Notes under the pieces: generated by a model
Databases searched by the model: none
What the model was told of the DNA's origin: nothing
What the model saw: only the letters and a program-made list of their open reading frames with translations
Position numbers and translations under genes: made by a program
Origin: Rhodospirillaceae bacterium
Lineage (GTDB): Bacteria > Pseudomonadota > Alphaproteobacteria > DSM-16000 > Inquilinaceae
Reading direction: 5' to 3'
Assembly: GCA_020638595.1 (NCBI GenBank)
Contig: JACKIG010000008.1
Coordinates: 124,001-188,000, forward strand
DNA: 64,000 nt
In this document: one piece after another, positions 35,824-44,892 of the stretch
Layout of the letters: every line of letters begins with the position of its first letter
Position numbering within the stretch: the stretch's first letter is position 1

Positions 35824-36533
35824 GCGGGACCGGCCGCATCGCCGTCATCCCTGCGCGCGGCGGGTCGCGCCGGCTGCCGCGCAAGAACGTGCTGCCGGTA
35901 CGCGGCCGGCCGATGATCGCCTGGACGGTGTCCGCCGCCCGGGACAGCGGCGTCTTCGAACGCATCCTGGTGACGACCGACGACAGCGGGATCGCGGACG
36001 CCGCCCGGATGGACGGGATCACGATCCTGGACCGGCCGCCGGACCTGGCCGGTGACGACGTGCCCCTGGTCCGGGTCTTGCAACATGTCCTGGCCGATCA
36101 CGGGGCGCAAGTGACGGCGGCCTGCCTGTTGATGCCCAACTGCCCATTCCGCACCGCCGGCGACATCCGGGCATCCGCCCAGCAGTTCGCGCAGACCGGT
36201 GCGGCATCGCTGATGTCCGTGGTGGCCTATGACTGGCGCCGGCCGGATTGGGCGCTGGCCATGGCGGCGGACCGGCGGCTGGCCTTTGCCTACCGCGACC
36301 GTGTCCCCGCCCCCACCGACCGGTCGCCCCGGCTGGTCTGCCCGACCGGGGCGATCCGCTGGGTGGCGGTCGACCGCTTCCTGGCCGATCCGCGGTTCTA
36401 CACCGACGATGTCGAAGGCTTCGAGCTGCCGTGGCAGCGGGCGCTGGACATCGACGAGCCCGCGGACCTGGTGTGGAGCAACCTGATCGCGCTTGCGCTG
36501 GATCACGGCTTCGATTTCGGCGAGGCCGCGTGA
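35820..36533 (+). CDS. CMP-nonulosonate cytidylyltransferase (PseF/NeuA family), copy 1
   Basis: A 237-residue enzyme activating a nonulosonic acid with CTP. AVIPARGGSRRLPRKNVLP and LVTTDDSGIADAA are the CTP-binding and metal regions, and CLLMPNCPFRT follows. It lacks a second catalytic domain. It is directly followed by a paralog with which it shares the first ~55 residues closely, so the pair probably arose by tandem duplication and serves two nonulosonates. Likely PseF given its position after pseI. Confidence 0.86.
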   Translation: MSGTGRIAVIPARGGSRRLPRKNVLPVRGRPMIAWTVSAARDSGVFERILVTTDDSGIADAARMDGITILDRPPDLAGDDVPLVRVLQHVLADHGAQVTAACLLMPNCPFRTAGDIRASAQQFAQTGAASLMSVVAYDWRRPDWALAMAADRRLAFAYRDRVPAPTDRSPRLVCPTGAIRWVAVDRFLADPRFYTDDVEGFELPWQRALDIDEPADLVWSNLIALALDHGFDFGEAA

Positions 36534-37228
36534 CCCGCCCCTGCTGCCTGATCCCGGCGCGCGGGGGGTCCAAGCGACTGCCGCGCAAGAACATCCTGCC
36601 GCTCGGTGGCCGGCCGATGCTGGCCTGGACGATCGAGGCCGCTGCCGAGAGCGGCATCTTCGACCGCGTGCTGGTGTCGACCGAAGATGCCGAGATCGCC
36701 GCCGTCGCAGCGGCCTGCGGGGCGGAGGTGCCGGAGCTCCGCGATCCGGCATTGGCCGGCGACACCGTCACCAACGTCGCCGTCGCCCTGGATCTCGCCC
36801 GACGCATGGGCTGGCCGGACGACGATGCCGTCGTCTGCCTGCAACCCTCCTCCCCGCTGCGGACCGGCCGGCATATCGCCGAGGCCTGGCAGCGCTTCGT
36901 CGAGGCCGGTGCCGACTTCCTGGTCAGCGTCGGGCCGGTCGACCCGCACCATTTCCATTGGGCAATGCACGAGACCGACGGGCGGTGGCAGATGGTCTTC
37001 GGCGACCGCTATATGACGGTGCGCCAGGGGTTGCCGGCGGTGTTCGGGCCCAACGGCGCCGTCAAGATCGCCCGCCTCGCGGCGCTGAGCCGCAAGGGGG
37101 ATTTCTTCGGGGAGCCGCTGGCTGTCTCGATCATGCCGCAAGCGGCCTCGCTGCACGTCGCCACCCGCACCGACCTGGCCGTCGCCGAGGCACTGATGGC
37201 CCAAGCCCATGGCGATGAACACGCCTGA
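36530..37228 (+). CDS. CMP-nonulosonate cytidylyltransferase (NeuA/LegF family), copy 2
   Basis: A 232-residue paralog of the preceding gene (LIPARGGSKRLPRKNILPL, VLVSTEDAEIAAVA, CLQPSSPLRTGRHI). Its later part, including FGPNGAVKIARLAAL, resembles the N-G-A/I segment of LegF/PtmB-type enzymes, so it may activate a legionaminic-type acid. GTG start overlapping the previous stop; its 3' end overlaps the SDR gene by 20 bases. Confidence 0.84.
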   Translation: MTRPCCLIPARGGSKRLPRKNILPLGGRPMLAWTIEAAAESGIFDRVLVSTEDAEIAAVAAACGAEVPELRDPALAGDTVTNVAVALDLARRMGWPDDDAVVCLQPSSPLRTGRHIAEAWQRFVEAGADFLVSVGPVDPHHFHWAMHETDGRWQMVFGDRYMTVRQGLPAVFGPNGAVKIARLAALSRKGDFFGEPLAVSIMPQAASLHVATRTDLAVAEALMAQAHGDEHA

Positions 37229-38000
37229 ACCGCCGCCGCCCCCCGGCCCGGCATCCCTGGCCGGCACGGTCGCGGTCGTCACCGCCGGATGCGGCGGCAT
37301 CGGCCTTGTCATCGCCCGCCAACTGGCCGCCGCCGGCGCCCGCGTGGTCGCCACCAGTCGCGACCCCGGCGGGCTTGCCGGCGCCGATACCGTCGAGACA
37401 TTGGCCGCCGAAGGCATCGAGGCCCGGCGCCTGACCTTCGGGGAAGACGAGACGGCGGAGTTCTTCCGTGCCGTTGCCGCCGATCTGGGCCGGGTCGACA
37501 TCCTGGTCCACGCCGCCGCCGGCCGCACGCCGGGACTGGCGGTGGAGCAGGTGACGGTCGAGGCCTTCCGGCAGGAGCTGGACGACAGCCTGATCGCCGC
37601 CTTTCTGTGTGCGCGGGCGGCGGTCGACGCGGGCGCGCGCACCATCGTCCAGGTCGGATCGGTCTATGGCGTGCTGGCGGTCGACCACCGGATCTATACC
37701 GACCCCGCCCGGCAGACGCCGATCACCTATGCCTGCGCCAAGGCCGCGCTGGTGCAGATGACGCGCTATCTGGCGGCCCTGTGGGCGCCGCGCGGCGTGC
37801 GCGTGAACTGTGTCAGTGTCGGCGGAATCCGCCGCGCGCAGGAGCCGGAGTTCCTGGCCAACTACAGCCGCCGCGTGCCTATGGGCCGGATGGCCGAGCC
37901 GGAGGAAGTGGCCGGGGCCGTGCTGTTCCTGGCCTCGCCGCAGTCCGGCTATGTCACGGGTGAGAACCTGATGGTCGACGGGGGCCTGCATGCCTGGTGA
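37209..38000 (+). CDS. Short-chain dehydrogenase/reductase (PtmA-like)
   Basis: A 263-residue SDR with VVTAGCGGIGLVIARQLA for NAD(P), VDILVHAAAG, then Ser in VQVGSVYG and the YACAK active site (Tyr, Lys), and FLASPQSGYVTGENLMVDGGLHAW as the usual C-terminus. SDRs named PtmA occur in Campylobacter legionaminic clusters beside cytidylyltransferases. The exact reaction is unknown. The first ~15 residues are proline-rich; 37215 is an alternative start. Confidence 0.8.
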   Translation: MAMNTPEPPPPPGPASLAGTVAVVTAGCGGIGLVIARQLAAAGARVVATSRDPGGLAGADTVETLAAEGIEARRLTFGEDETAEFFRAVAADLGRVDILVHAAAGRTPGLAVEQVTVEAFRQELDDSLIAAFLCARAAVDAGARTIVQVGSVYGVLAVDHRIYTDPARQTPITYACAKAALVQMTRYLAALWAPRGVRVNCVSVGGIRRAQEPEFLANYSRRVPMGRMAEPEEVAGAVLFLASPQSGYVTGENLMVDGGLHAW

Positions 38001-38021
38001 AGGGCGACGGACGGCGGTGCC

Positions 38022-38651
38022 ATGATCGGGGTCATCGACTACGACGCCGGCAACATCCGCTCCGTGCTCAACGCCCTGGGCTGGGTCGGCGCACCGGCCC
38101 GCCTGATTGAGCGCACGGCGGAAATGGAGGAATGCCGCGGGCTGGTCCTGCCCGGCGTGGGGGCCTTCCGCTCTGCCATGGACGAGCTGGAGGCCCGGGG
38201 CCTTGCCGACGGCCTGCGCGATTGGGCAGCGCAGCGCAGGCGGCCGCTGCTGGGCGTGTGTGCCGGGATGCAGCTGTTGGCTGCCCGGGGGGTCGAGGGT
38301 GGCGATGCCGGCGGCCTTGGCCTGATCGAGGCGGCGGTCCTGCGCATCACCCCTGCCCCGCCGGCGCGCGTCCCGCATATCGGCTGGAACGAGGTGGTGC
38401 GCCGCCGCGACGCGACCCTGTGGGGACCGCTGGATCGCGCCTACTGCTATTTCGCCCACAGCTTCGCCATGACGTTCGACGACGACGGCGAGCGGGAGCG
38501 CTGGGTCGTGGGCGAGACCGACCACGACGGTGGCATCGTCGCCATGGTCGAGCACGAGAACATCATGGGCGCGCAGTTCCACCCGGAAAAGAGCCAGAAG
38601 CACGGGCTTGCCATCCTGAAGCATTTCGTCGAGGCCGCCGAGAAATGGTAA
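38022..38651 (+). CDS. hisH: HisH-like glutamine amidotransferase, triad 3
   Basis: A 209-residue glutaminase with Cys80 in GVCAGMQL and the His/Glu pair in GAQFHPEKSQ. IDYDAGNIRSV replaces IDYGAGN. It overlaps the hisF-like gene by 7 bases, and a WbpG-like gene follows, as in triad 1. The composition is as GC-rich as the surrounding locus, unlike triad 1. Confidence 0.87.
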   Translation: MIGVIDYDAGNIRSVLNALGWVGAPARLIERTAEMEECRGLVLPGVGAFRSAMDELEARGLADGLRDWAAQRRRPLLGVCAGMQLLAARGVEGGDAGGLGLIEAAVLRITPAPPARVPHIGWNEVVRRRDATLWGPLDRAYCYFAHSFAMTFDDDGERERWVVGETDHDGGIVAMVEHENIMGAQFHPEKSQKHGLAILKHFVEAAEKW

Positions 38652-39403
38652 GGAAGCGGCTGGTCGTCAGCCTGCTGTGGCGCAACGGCGTCATCGTGCA
38701 GAGCGTGCGCTTCCGCCATACCAATGTGGTCGGCGATCCGAAGGTGGCGATCGAGTTCTTCAATGCCTGGGATGCCGACGAGATTGTGCTGCTGAACGTC
38801 TCGCGCGACGAAGGCGTGCCGGAGCGTTTCCTCGCCATGCTGCGCCATGTGTCGAAGCATTGTTTCCTGCCGCTGACCGCCGGCGGCTGGGTGGCGACGG
38901 TGGACCGGGCACAGTTGTTGCTGGAAAACGGCGCCGACAAGGTGGTGGTCAACACGCGGGGGTTCGACGAGCCGGCGTTCCTGGGCGAACTGGCCGACAA
39001 GTTCGGCGCGCAATGCGTCGTGGCCTCGCTGGACGTCGCCGGCGACGGACCGGACACCTGGCAGGTGATGGTCGATCGCGGCCGCCGCGCCACCGGCCTG
39101 GATCCGGTCACGGCGGCCCGCCGCGCGGCCGCGAACGGCGCCGGGGAGATCCTGCTGACCTCCATCGACCGCGACGGATCGCTCAGCGGCTATGACCTCG
39201 GCCTTGTCCGCGCGGTGGCGGGCGCGGTAGACATCCCCGTGATCGCCTTCGGCGGCGTCGGCGAGTGGCGGCACCTGGCGGAGGGGATCGATGCCGGTGC
39301 GGACGCCGTGTCCGCCGGCAACATCTTCCATTTCACCGAGCAGAGCACCCGGGCGGCAAAGACCTACCTGATCGATGCCGGCGCCCCGGTGCGCCCCCGA
39401 TAG
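38645..39403 (+). CDS. hisF: HisF-like subunit, triad 3
   Basis: A 252-residue barrel with LTAGGWVATV, GADKVVVNTRGFDE, GAGEILLTSIDRDGS and SAGNIFHFTE. The position of the first HisF catalytic aspartate is leucine (VSLLW) and the usual GGGI phosphate loop is GGW; the second aspartate is kept (ASLD). It is the most altered of the three HisF-like proteins here and is unlikely to make imidazole glycerol phosphate. Confidence 0.86.
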   Translation: MVRKRLVVSLLWRNGVIVQSVRFRHTNVVGDPKVAIEFFNAWDADEIVLLNVSRDEGVPERFLAMLRHVSKHCFLPLTAGGWVATVDRAQLLLENGADKVVVNTRGFDEPAFLGELADKFGAQCVVASLDVAGDGPDTWQVMVDRGRRATGLDPVTAARRAAANGAGEILLTSIDRDGSLSGYDLGLVRAVAGAVDIPVIAFGGVGEWRHLAEGIDAGADAVSAGNIFHFTEQSTRAAKTYLIDAGAPVRPR

Positions 39404-39429
39404 CCAAGCCCTGCGGGACGAGATCGACC

Positions 39430-40695
39430 ATGCGATACTGCGCACGCTGCCTGTATCCGGAAAACGCCAAGCCCTACATCATCTTCGACGATGACGGGGT
39501 GTGCAGCGGCTGCCGCGTGGCGGAAGCCTATGACCGCGTCGACTGGGCGGAGCGGGCCAAACGCCTGGCCGACATCCTGGCCGACTACAAGGCCCGCGCC
39601 CGTGCGGCCGGCGCCCACTACGACTGCATCATCCCGGTCAGCGGCGGCAAGGACAGCCATTTCCAGGCCCATATCATCAAGAACCTGCACGGCCTGAACC
39701 CGCTGTTCGTCACCTACAACCACCTGTTCAACGCGCCCCTGGGCCTGCGCAACCTGGAAAACCTGTTTTCCAAGCTGAACTGCGACCTGATCCGCTTTTC
39801 CAGCAACCCCGATACGGTGCGCCGCATCTCACGCTACATGCTGAAGACCTGCGGCGACCTGACCTGGCACTATCACTGCGGCATCCTGACCTTCCCGATC
39901 CAGATCGCCGCGCGCTTCCGCATCCCACTGATCATCTGGGCAGAGAACAACTTCTCCAACCTGGTCGGCACCTTCAATCCCGAGGACATGGTCGAATTCA
40001 GCCGCAAGCACCGCAAGGATTTCGGCCTGCGCGGGATCGAGGCGGACGAGCATCTGGGCGAGGCCTCGGGGCTGACCTGGCAGGATATCGGCCCCTTCCG
40101 CTACCCCGACGACGATCTGATCGAAGAGGTCGGTGTGCGCGGCATCTATCTGTCGAACTTCGTGCGCTGGGACGAATACGCCCAGGCCGAGGATATGATG
40201 CGCCTCTACGACTTCCAGCCCAGTGCCAATGTGCGCGAGCGCACGTTCAACCGCTATGCCAAGCTGGACGACCTGCACGCCAACGGCACGCACGACTATC
40301 TGAAATACCTGAAATTCGGCTATGGCCGCGCGACAGACGACGCCAGCACCCTGATCCGCGGCGGGCGGATGACGCGCGAAGAGGGCATCGAGATGGTCGC
40401 CCGCTATGACCATGTCCGCCCGTCGGACCTCGACACCTGGCTGGACTTCGTGTCGATGACGGAAGACGAGTTCATCGCCTGCGTCGATCCGCTGCGCGAT
40501 CCGGAGATCTGGCAGCGCGGCGCCGACGGCGCCTGGCAGGCCACCGACAGCGTCACCCGCCACCGCGACGATCCGGGTGTGGAGGCCGCCCGCCTGCCGC
40601 TGAAGGCAAATGCCGGCTGGGACTTTCCGCCCGGCCGCTATGACCTGACCGATCCGCGCTGGCTGGCCGAGCGCGGAGGCTACAAGTATCTCTAG
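39430..40695 (+). CDS. N-acetyl sugar amidotransferase (WbpG/PseA-like), triad 3
   Basis: A 421-residue PP-loop enzyme, the longest of the three: CARC and CSGC knuckles, VSGGKDSHFQAH, WAENNFSNLVG, NGTHDYLKYLKFGYGRATDD and YDHVRPSDLD. It is closer in pattern to triad 1 than to triad 2 and has a ~40-residue C-terminal extension. It should place an amidino nitrogen on an N-acetylated sugar using ammonia from the preceding HisH/HisF pair. Confidence 0.9.
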   Translation: MRYCARCLYPENAKPYIIFDDDGVCSGCRVAEAYDRVDWAERAKRLADILADYKARARAAGAHYDCIIPVSGGKDSHFQAHIIKNLHGLNPLFVTYNHLFNAPLGLRNLENLFSKLNCDLIRFSSNPDTVRRISRYMLKTCGDLTWHYHCGILTFPIQIAARFRIPLIIWAENNFSNLVGTFNPEDMVEFSRKHRKDFGLRGIEADEHLGEASGLTWQDIGPFRYPDDDLIEEVGVRGIYLSNFVRWDEYAQAEDMMRLYDFQPSANVRERTFNRYAKLDDLHANGTHDYLKYLKFGYGRATDDASTLIRGGRMTREEGIEMVARYDHVRPSDLDTWLDFVSMTEDEFIACVDPLRDPEIWQRGADGAWQATDSVTRHRDDPGVEAARLPLKANAGWDFPPGRYDLTDPRWLAERGGYKYL

Positions 40696-40696
40696 C

Positions 40697-42307
40697 ATGA
40701 CGGACCTCGACCGCATCCTGCCGCTGTGCCCGGACGGGCCGGTGCCGCGCACGGTGCTGCTGTTCTCGCGCATCGATTTCGCCTGGCTGAACCCGATCCT
40801 GATGGCGGGCATGCGCGAACGCTGGGGCACGCGGTTCATCGTCATGGCGCCGGGCGAGAGCTGGCGCGCCTTCTATCAGCCGCATCTGCGCGACGGCGAC
40901 CAGCTGCACGTCTCCGCCGACCTGGTCCGCGAGGCGGAGGAAGCGTCGCTGGGCGACGAGGCCGCGGTGTTCGCCCGCGCCCGCGCGATCGAACAGCGGT
41001 TCGGCATTGCGCTCTTGCGCGACGTCCTGCAACAGGCCCGCAACCTGGCCTGCTTCTGGCTGACCTTCGCACCCAACAGCGCGTTCGCCTATCGCACCGC
41101 CCCGCCCTATGTGGAGACGATCAAGCAGGCCTGCGTTTTCCTGGAGTATTTCGAGGCCCTGATCGCCCGCGAGGGCGTCGACCTGGTCGTGGAAAGGCCG
41201 GGCGACCTGTTGTCGACCTGCTGCCTGATGGCGGCGGAGGCGGCCCAGGTACCGACCACCTTCTGGCTGCCGGCCCGCAACGGCAGCTTCGTCATGTTCG
41301 CCGACGGCCCCTATCTCGGCCATCGGCTGATCCGGGCGGCCTATGACCGCCTGCCCGACCCCGAGCCGATGCCGCTGGAGGCGCTGGCACCGCCCGACGA
41401 CTCCCGCCGCAATTTCGGCCGGGCCAAGGAACTGCGGTCGCTGCGCCACCTGGGGCTGGGCCTGTGGCGAACCACGCGCGACCATGCCATCTGGAAGGTG
41501 CAGCGGGTATTGAAGGGGCGGCGCCACCGGGGGCTGGGCTACCGGGCGATGGTGCGCCAGCAGGTCTCGGTCTGGCGGCTGCACAACGCGCTGGCGCGCC
41601 GCATCGAAAGCGACATGGGCCGGCTCTGCGCCCAGCCCTTCGTCCTGTTCCTGCTGCAGTTCGAGCCGGAATACACCACGCTGTCGCTGGCCCGGCAGTT
41701 CAACGACACCCGTGCGGTCGTCCAGCAATGCGCGCTGGCGCTTCCGGCCGGCTTCCGCCTGGTGGTCAAGGAAAACGTCAACTCCATCGGCAACCGGGCG
41801 CTGTCGTTCTACGACGACATGCTGAAGCTGCCCAATGTCATCCTGGCCGACCACAGCATCCGCGGCCTCGACCTGATGCCCCATGCCGCCGCCGTTGCCA
41901 CCATCAGCAGCACCGGCGCGCTGGAGGCCAACCTGTTCGGCCGGCGGTCGCTGATCTTCGCCCCGCAGGTCGAATTCAGCTTCCTGCCCGACGTCCAATC
42001 CGTCACCAGCTTCCACGACCTGCCGGCGGTCATGCGCCATGCCGTGGCCGAGATCGGCGAGGACGAGCGCCGGGCCATCCGCGTGCGCGCGACGCGCTAT
42101 CGCCAGGCGCTGGAAGCTGTATCCTTCCAGGCGCCGGGGACGCGGCCATTCCGCGGCACCGGCACGACCCTGCCGGACGGCGAGGCGGAGCGCGCGGTCG
42201 ACCGGCTGCTGGACTGCTTCCGCCTGCAAAAGGCGGGGCAGCAGGCAATCCCGGATGCCACAGCGGCCGGGCCGCGACGCGTCCTTGTGGAAACGGGCGG
42301 AGGGTGA
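40697..42307 (+). CDS. Large capsule-synthesis-like protein, probable glycosyltransferase
   Basis: A 536-residue soluble protein. The N-terminal half starts RTVLLFSRIDFAWLNP with a Rossmann-like pattern; the C-terminal half has VVKENVNSIG, NVILADHSIRGLDLM and ATISSTGALEANLFGRRSLIF, which resembles the nucleotide-sugar loop of capsule synthase/KpsS-type GT-B proteins. A transferase for a nonulosonic acid is plausible from the setting. The start is just after the stop of triad 3 and the stop is 2 bases before the next start. Confidence 0.58.
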   Translation: MTDLDRILPLCPDGPVPRTVLLFSRIDFAWLNPILMAGMRERWGTRFIVMAPGESWRAFYQPHLRDGDQLHVSADLVREAEEASLGDEAAVFARARAIEQRFGIALLRDVLQQARNLACFWLTFAPNSAFAYRTAPPYVETIKQACVFLEYFEALIAREGVDLVVERPGDLLSTCCLMAAEAAQVPTTFWLPARNGSFVMFADGPYLGHRLIRAAYDRLPDPEPMPLEALAPPDDSRRNFGRAKELRSLRHLGLGLWRTTRDHAIWKVQRVLKGRRHRGLGYRAMVRQQVSVWRLHNALARRIESDMGRLCAQPFVLFLLQFEPEYTTLSLARQFNDTRAVVQQCALALPAGFRLVVKENVNSIGNRALSFYDDMLKLPNVILADHSIRGLDLMPHAAAVATISSTGALEANLFGRRSLIFAPQVEFSFLPDVQSVTSFHDLPAVMRHAVAEIGEDERRAIRVRATRYRQALEAVSFQAPGTRPFRGTGTTLPDGEAERAVDRLLDCFRLQKAGQQAIPDATAAGPRRVLVETGGG

Positions 42308-42309
42308 CG

Positions 42310-43098
42310 ATGGAAGGAAGCGGCTTGAAGCTGGCCGGGCGCAGCGGACTGCGCTGGCGGCTGTTGCCGGCGGTGCGCCTGGGGTTCCGCGTGCTGGGGC
42401 GCGGCTGGAACGACTTCTACGCCTGGATGCTCGACCGGCAGGAACGCCGCAACACCATCGACCGCATCCTGGCGCGCGACCGCCATGTGCAGGGCAAGGA
42501 CAAGGGGCTCTACGACATCTCGCGCGGGCCCGTCCATGCGGCCTTCCTGATCCGCCACGGCCTCAAGCCCACCGACCGGTTCCTGGATTTCGGCTGCGGC
42601 TATGGGCGGACGGCGGTTGCCATCCTCAACCACCTGGACCCCGGCAACTATGTCGGCGTCGACCTGTCGGCCGAACGCATCCGCATGGCGCACGAATATG
42701 TCGAGCGCGAGGGCCTGACGGACCGGCGGCCACGCCTGCTGGCCAGCCTCGACAACGCCATGCCCTATCTGGAAGACGGCAGTATCGACGTGATCTTCGC
42801 CACCTCCGTCTTCTCGCATATGCCGATGGAACAATGGCATGAGGTGCTGGCGGCAGGCCGCCGGGTGCTGGTGCCGGGCGGTTCGTTCATCCTGAACTAC
42901 CATGTCTCGGACACCGGCGAGCGCGTGGTCAACGACCTGAAGGATTACTACTATCCGCAGGCCGAAGTGGACGCGACCTTTGCCCGCCACGGCTTCACGG
43001 CGGAACCGCTGGACGGCTGGCATGACGACCTGGCGCCGGAAAACCGCGACCCGCTGATCCGGATGGTACGCCTGCGGGCGACGGGCGGGGCGGCGTAG
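42310..43098 (+). CDS. Class I SAM-dependent methyltransferase
   Basis: A 262-residue methyltransferase: FLDFGCGYGRTAVAIL (motif I), GVDLSAERIRMAHEYV (motif II), IDVIFATSVFSHMPMEQW and LVPGGSFILNYHV. A ~75-residue N-terminal part is basic and partly hydrophobic and may dock to the membrane. The context suggests O- or N-methylation of the glycan. Confidence 0.82.
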   Translation: MEGSGLKLAGRSGLRWRLLPAVRLGFRVLGRGWNDFYAWMLDRQERRNTIDRILARDRHVQGKDKGLYDISRGPVHAAFLIRHGLKPTDRFLDFGCGYGRTAVAILNHLDPGNYVGVDLSAERIRMAHEYVEREGLTDRRPRLLASLDNAMPYLEDGSIDVIFATSVFSHMPMEQWHEVLAAGRRVLVPGGSFILNYHVSDTGERVVNDLKDYYYPQAEVDATFARHGFTAEPLDGWHDDLAPENRDPLIRMVRLRATGGAA

Positions 43099-43102
43099 GG
43101 GA

Positions 43103-44059
43103 ATGCCGGTGGACGCTGCCGCCATGGCAGACCGACAGGACGCGGCCGGCACCGCGGACCATCTGCTGTGCTATTGCCATGGGGTCAGCAGCGACGACGT
43201 GCGGCGGCATTTCGCCCGACCAGGCGCGACCTACGAATCGCTGATCGACGAAACCCGCATCGCCACCAAATGCACCGCCTGCCGGCTGGACCTGGACCTG
43301 CTGCTGTCGGAACTGCATGCCGGTCCCGCCGGCCCCCTGCCCGGCCCGGCGATCGACGACCAGGACCAGCCGTCGCGCTGGTCGCGCCCGCAGGATCTGA
43401 GCGACGCCGGCTTCGTCCACGTCGGCGGCGAGGTGACGACGCTGGTGCGCATCGCCAACCGCGGCCTGTTCTTCGACGATACCTCCAAGGTCGTGCCCTA
43501 CGATTGGACGCTGCGGGTCTTCAGCGACGCCGGGCGCGTGGTCGCCAGGCGGTCGGGGGCGCTGCCGGTCGGCACCGACCTGGAGGTGGATTTCGCCGAA
43601 CTGGTCGCCGCGCCCTTCGCCGGCTGGTTCCTGGTCTGCCTCTACCCGCGCGGGCGCGGCCTTCTGGGCACCACGCGGCCGCAGATCGTGGTGCGCGGCG
43701 CCGGTTGGGCAAGCTCCGTCCACACGCAGTTCCTGTCCATGGCCTGCCGGCACAAGGCGGCCCTCCTGTTCAGCAACGCCGGCAGGACCGGGGCGATCAT
43801 CTCGCTGATCAACGCCTCGCGCACCGCCAACACCGTCACCATTACGCTCAGCGGGCCGGGGGGCGACCCGCTCACCCGCGCGATCGACCTTCCGGGCTAT
43901 GGCGCGCGCCTTGCGGACATCGACGACCTGTTCGGCCGGCTGGCCGCCGACGGCATCTACCTTGTCGCCGTGCAGAGCCGCGACCCCGTCTGCAAGCATC
44001 TGATCCTGCGCAATGACGACGGGTCGTGGAGCCAGAACCACTTCCCCAACGCCAAATGA
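43103..44059 (+). CDS. Bfd-like [2Fe-2S] domain fused to a beta-rich domain, function unknown
   Basis: A 318-residue protein. Cysteines 23, 25, 57 and 60 (CYC and CTAC) reproduce the C-x-C-x31-C-x2-C spacing of bacterioferritin-associated ferredoxin, with the expected GVSSDDV helix start and T-x-K before the second pair, so a [2Fe-2S] cluster is likely. The remaining ~240 residues have alternating beta-strand patterns (TTLVRIANRG, AIISLINASRTANTVTITLSG) and match nothing I know; the next gene looks related to this part. No signal peptide. Start may be 43103 or 43124. ATGA overlap with the next gene. Confidence 0.72.
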   Translation: MPVDAAAMADRQDAAGTADHLLCYCHGVSSDDVRRHFARPGATYESLIDETRIATKCTACRLDLDLLLSELHAGPAGPLPGPAIDDQDQPSRWSRPQDLSDAGFVHVGGEVTTLVRIANRGLFFDDTSKVVPYDWTLRVFSDAGRVVARRSGALPVGTDLEVDFAELVAAPFAGWFLVCLYPRGRGLLGTTRPQIVVRGAGWASSVHTQFLSMACRHKAALLFSNAGRTGAIISLINASRTANTVTITLSGPGGDPLTRAIDLPGYGARLADIDDLFGRLAADGIYLVAVQSRDPVCKHLILRNDDGSWSQNHFPNAK

Positions 44060-44880
44060 CCGAGAATATCGCCCACTATCTGTCGCCGCTGATCTTCCCG
44101 CTGTTTCCGGCGGACGCGGGGACGCTGTACCTGGACTACGACCTGGGCCATGTGCTGCGGGTGCGCGGGGGCGGCGGCTTCACGGGGCGGCTGACGGTCA
44201 GCATCCGCCAATATGCCGACGGCGAATGCCTGGACGAGGACAGCTGGTCGGTCGACGTGGCCGACAACGTCGTCGCGGACCCGCTGATGCGCTGCCAGCT
44301 CGCGGGCGACCGGCTGGGCTATGTCGAGATCCATATCGAGGCCGATGCCCCGGCCTTCCGCAAGATCCTCTCGCCCCCCGGCTATGCGCTGCTGCGCACA
44401 CCGTCCGGCAGCGCGGTCATCGTCGTCGCCGACCAGAAATATGCCAACCCCCGGGTGATCGATGAGATCCGCGGCACGGGCAAGTTCTGCATGGTCCACA
44501 CGGCCGCCTTCGTCGACCCGCAGGCCGGCCTCGGCAATTCGCTGCTGCTGATCAACCCCTACGAACAGGCCCTGACCGCGCGCATCCACGGCGAAGAGGG
44601 GCGCAAGATGTCCCAGCGCGTGGCCAGCCGCAGTTCGGTTCTGGTGTCGCTGGAAGCGGTGCTGACCCCGGGTCGCTGGGGGTCGTACATGGTGACGGGC
44701 AACAACCGTGTCGTGACCTACGACCTGCGCCATGCCTATGGCCGGCCGTCGGCGCTCACCAGCATGGACCATCTCGATGTCTTCAGCGGCATGCGCACGC
44801 ATCGCCAGGACGGGGCCGTGGATTGGGCGCGATCGGCCGCCCGCCGCTTCCTGCGCGAACATGGGATTCGCTACACGTGA
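44056..44880 (+). CDS. Hypothetical protein related to the C-terminal half of its upstream neighbour
   Basis: A 274-residue protein of unknown family, beta-strand rich (TLYLDYDLGHVLRV, GRLTVSIRQYADG). Its segment MVHTAAFVD...SLLLINPYEQALTARI parallels VHTQFLSMA...SLINASRTANTVTITL of the preceding protein, so the two probably share a fold by duplication. It lacks the cysteine cluster. The two genes overlap by 4 bases and are followed by a PIG-L deacetylase, suggesting a small three-gene module. Confidence 0.55.
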   Translation: MTENIAHYLSPLIFPLFPADAGTLYLDYDLGHVLRVRGGGGFTGRLTVSIRQYADGECLDEDSWSVDVADNVVADPLMRCQLAGDRLGYVEIHIEADAPAFRKILSPPGYALLRTPSGSAVIVVADQKYANPRVIDEIRGTGKFCMVHTAAFVDPQAGLGNSLLLINPYEQALTARIHGEEGRKMSQRVASRSSVLVSLEAVLTPGRWGSYMVTGNNRVVTYDLRHAYGRPSALTSMDHLDVFSGMRTHRQDGAVDWARSAARRFLREHGIRYT

Positions 44881-44892
44881 CGGTGCACCAAC

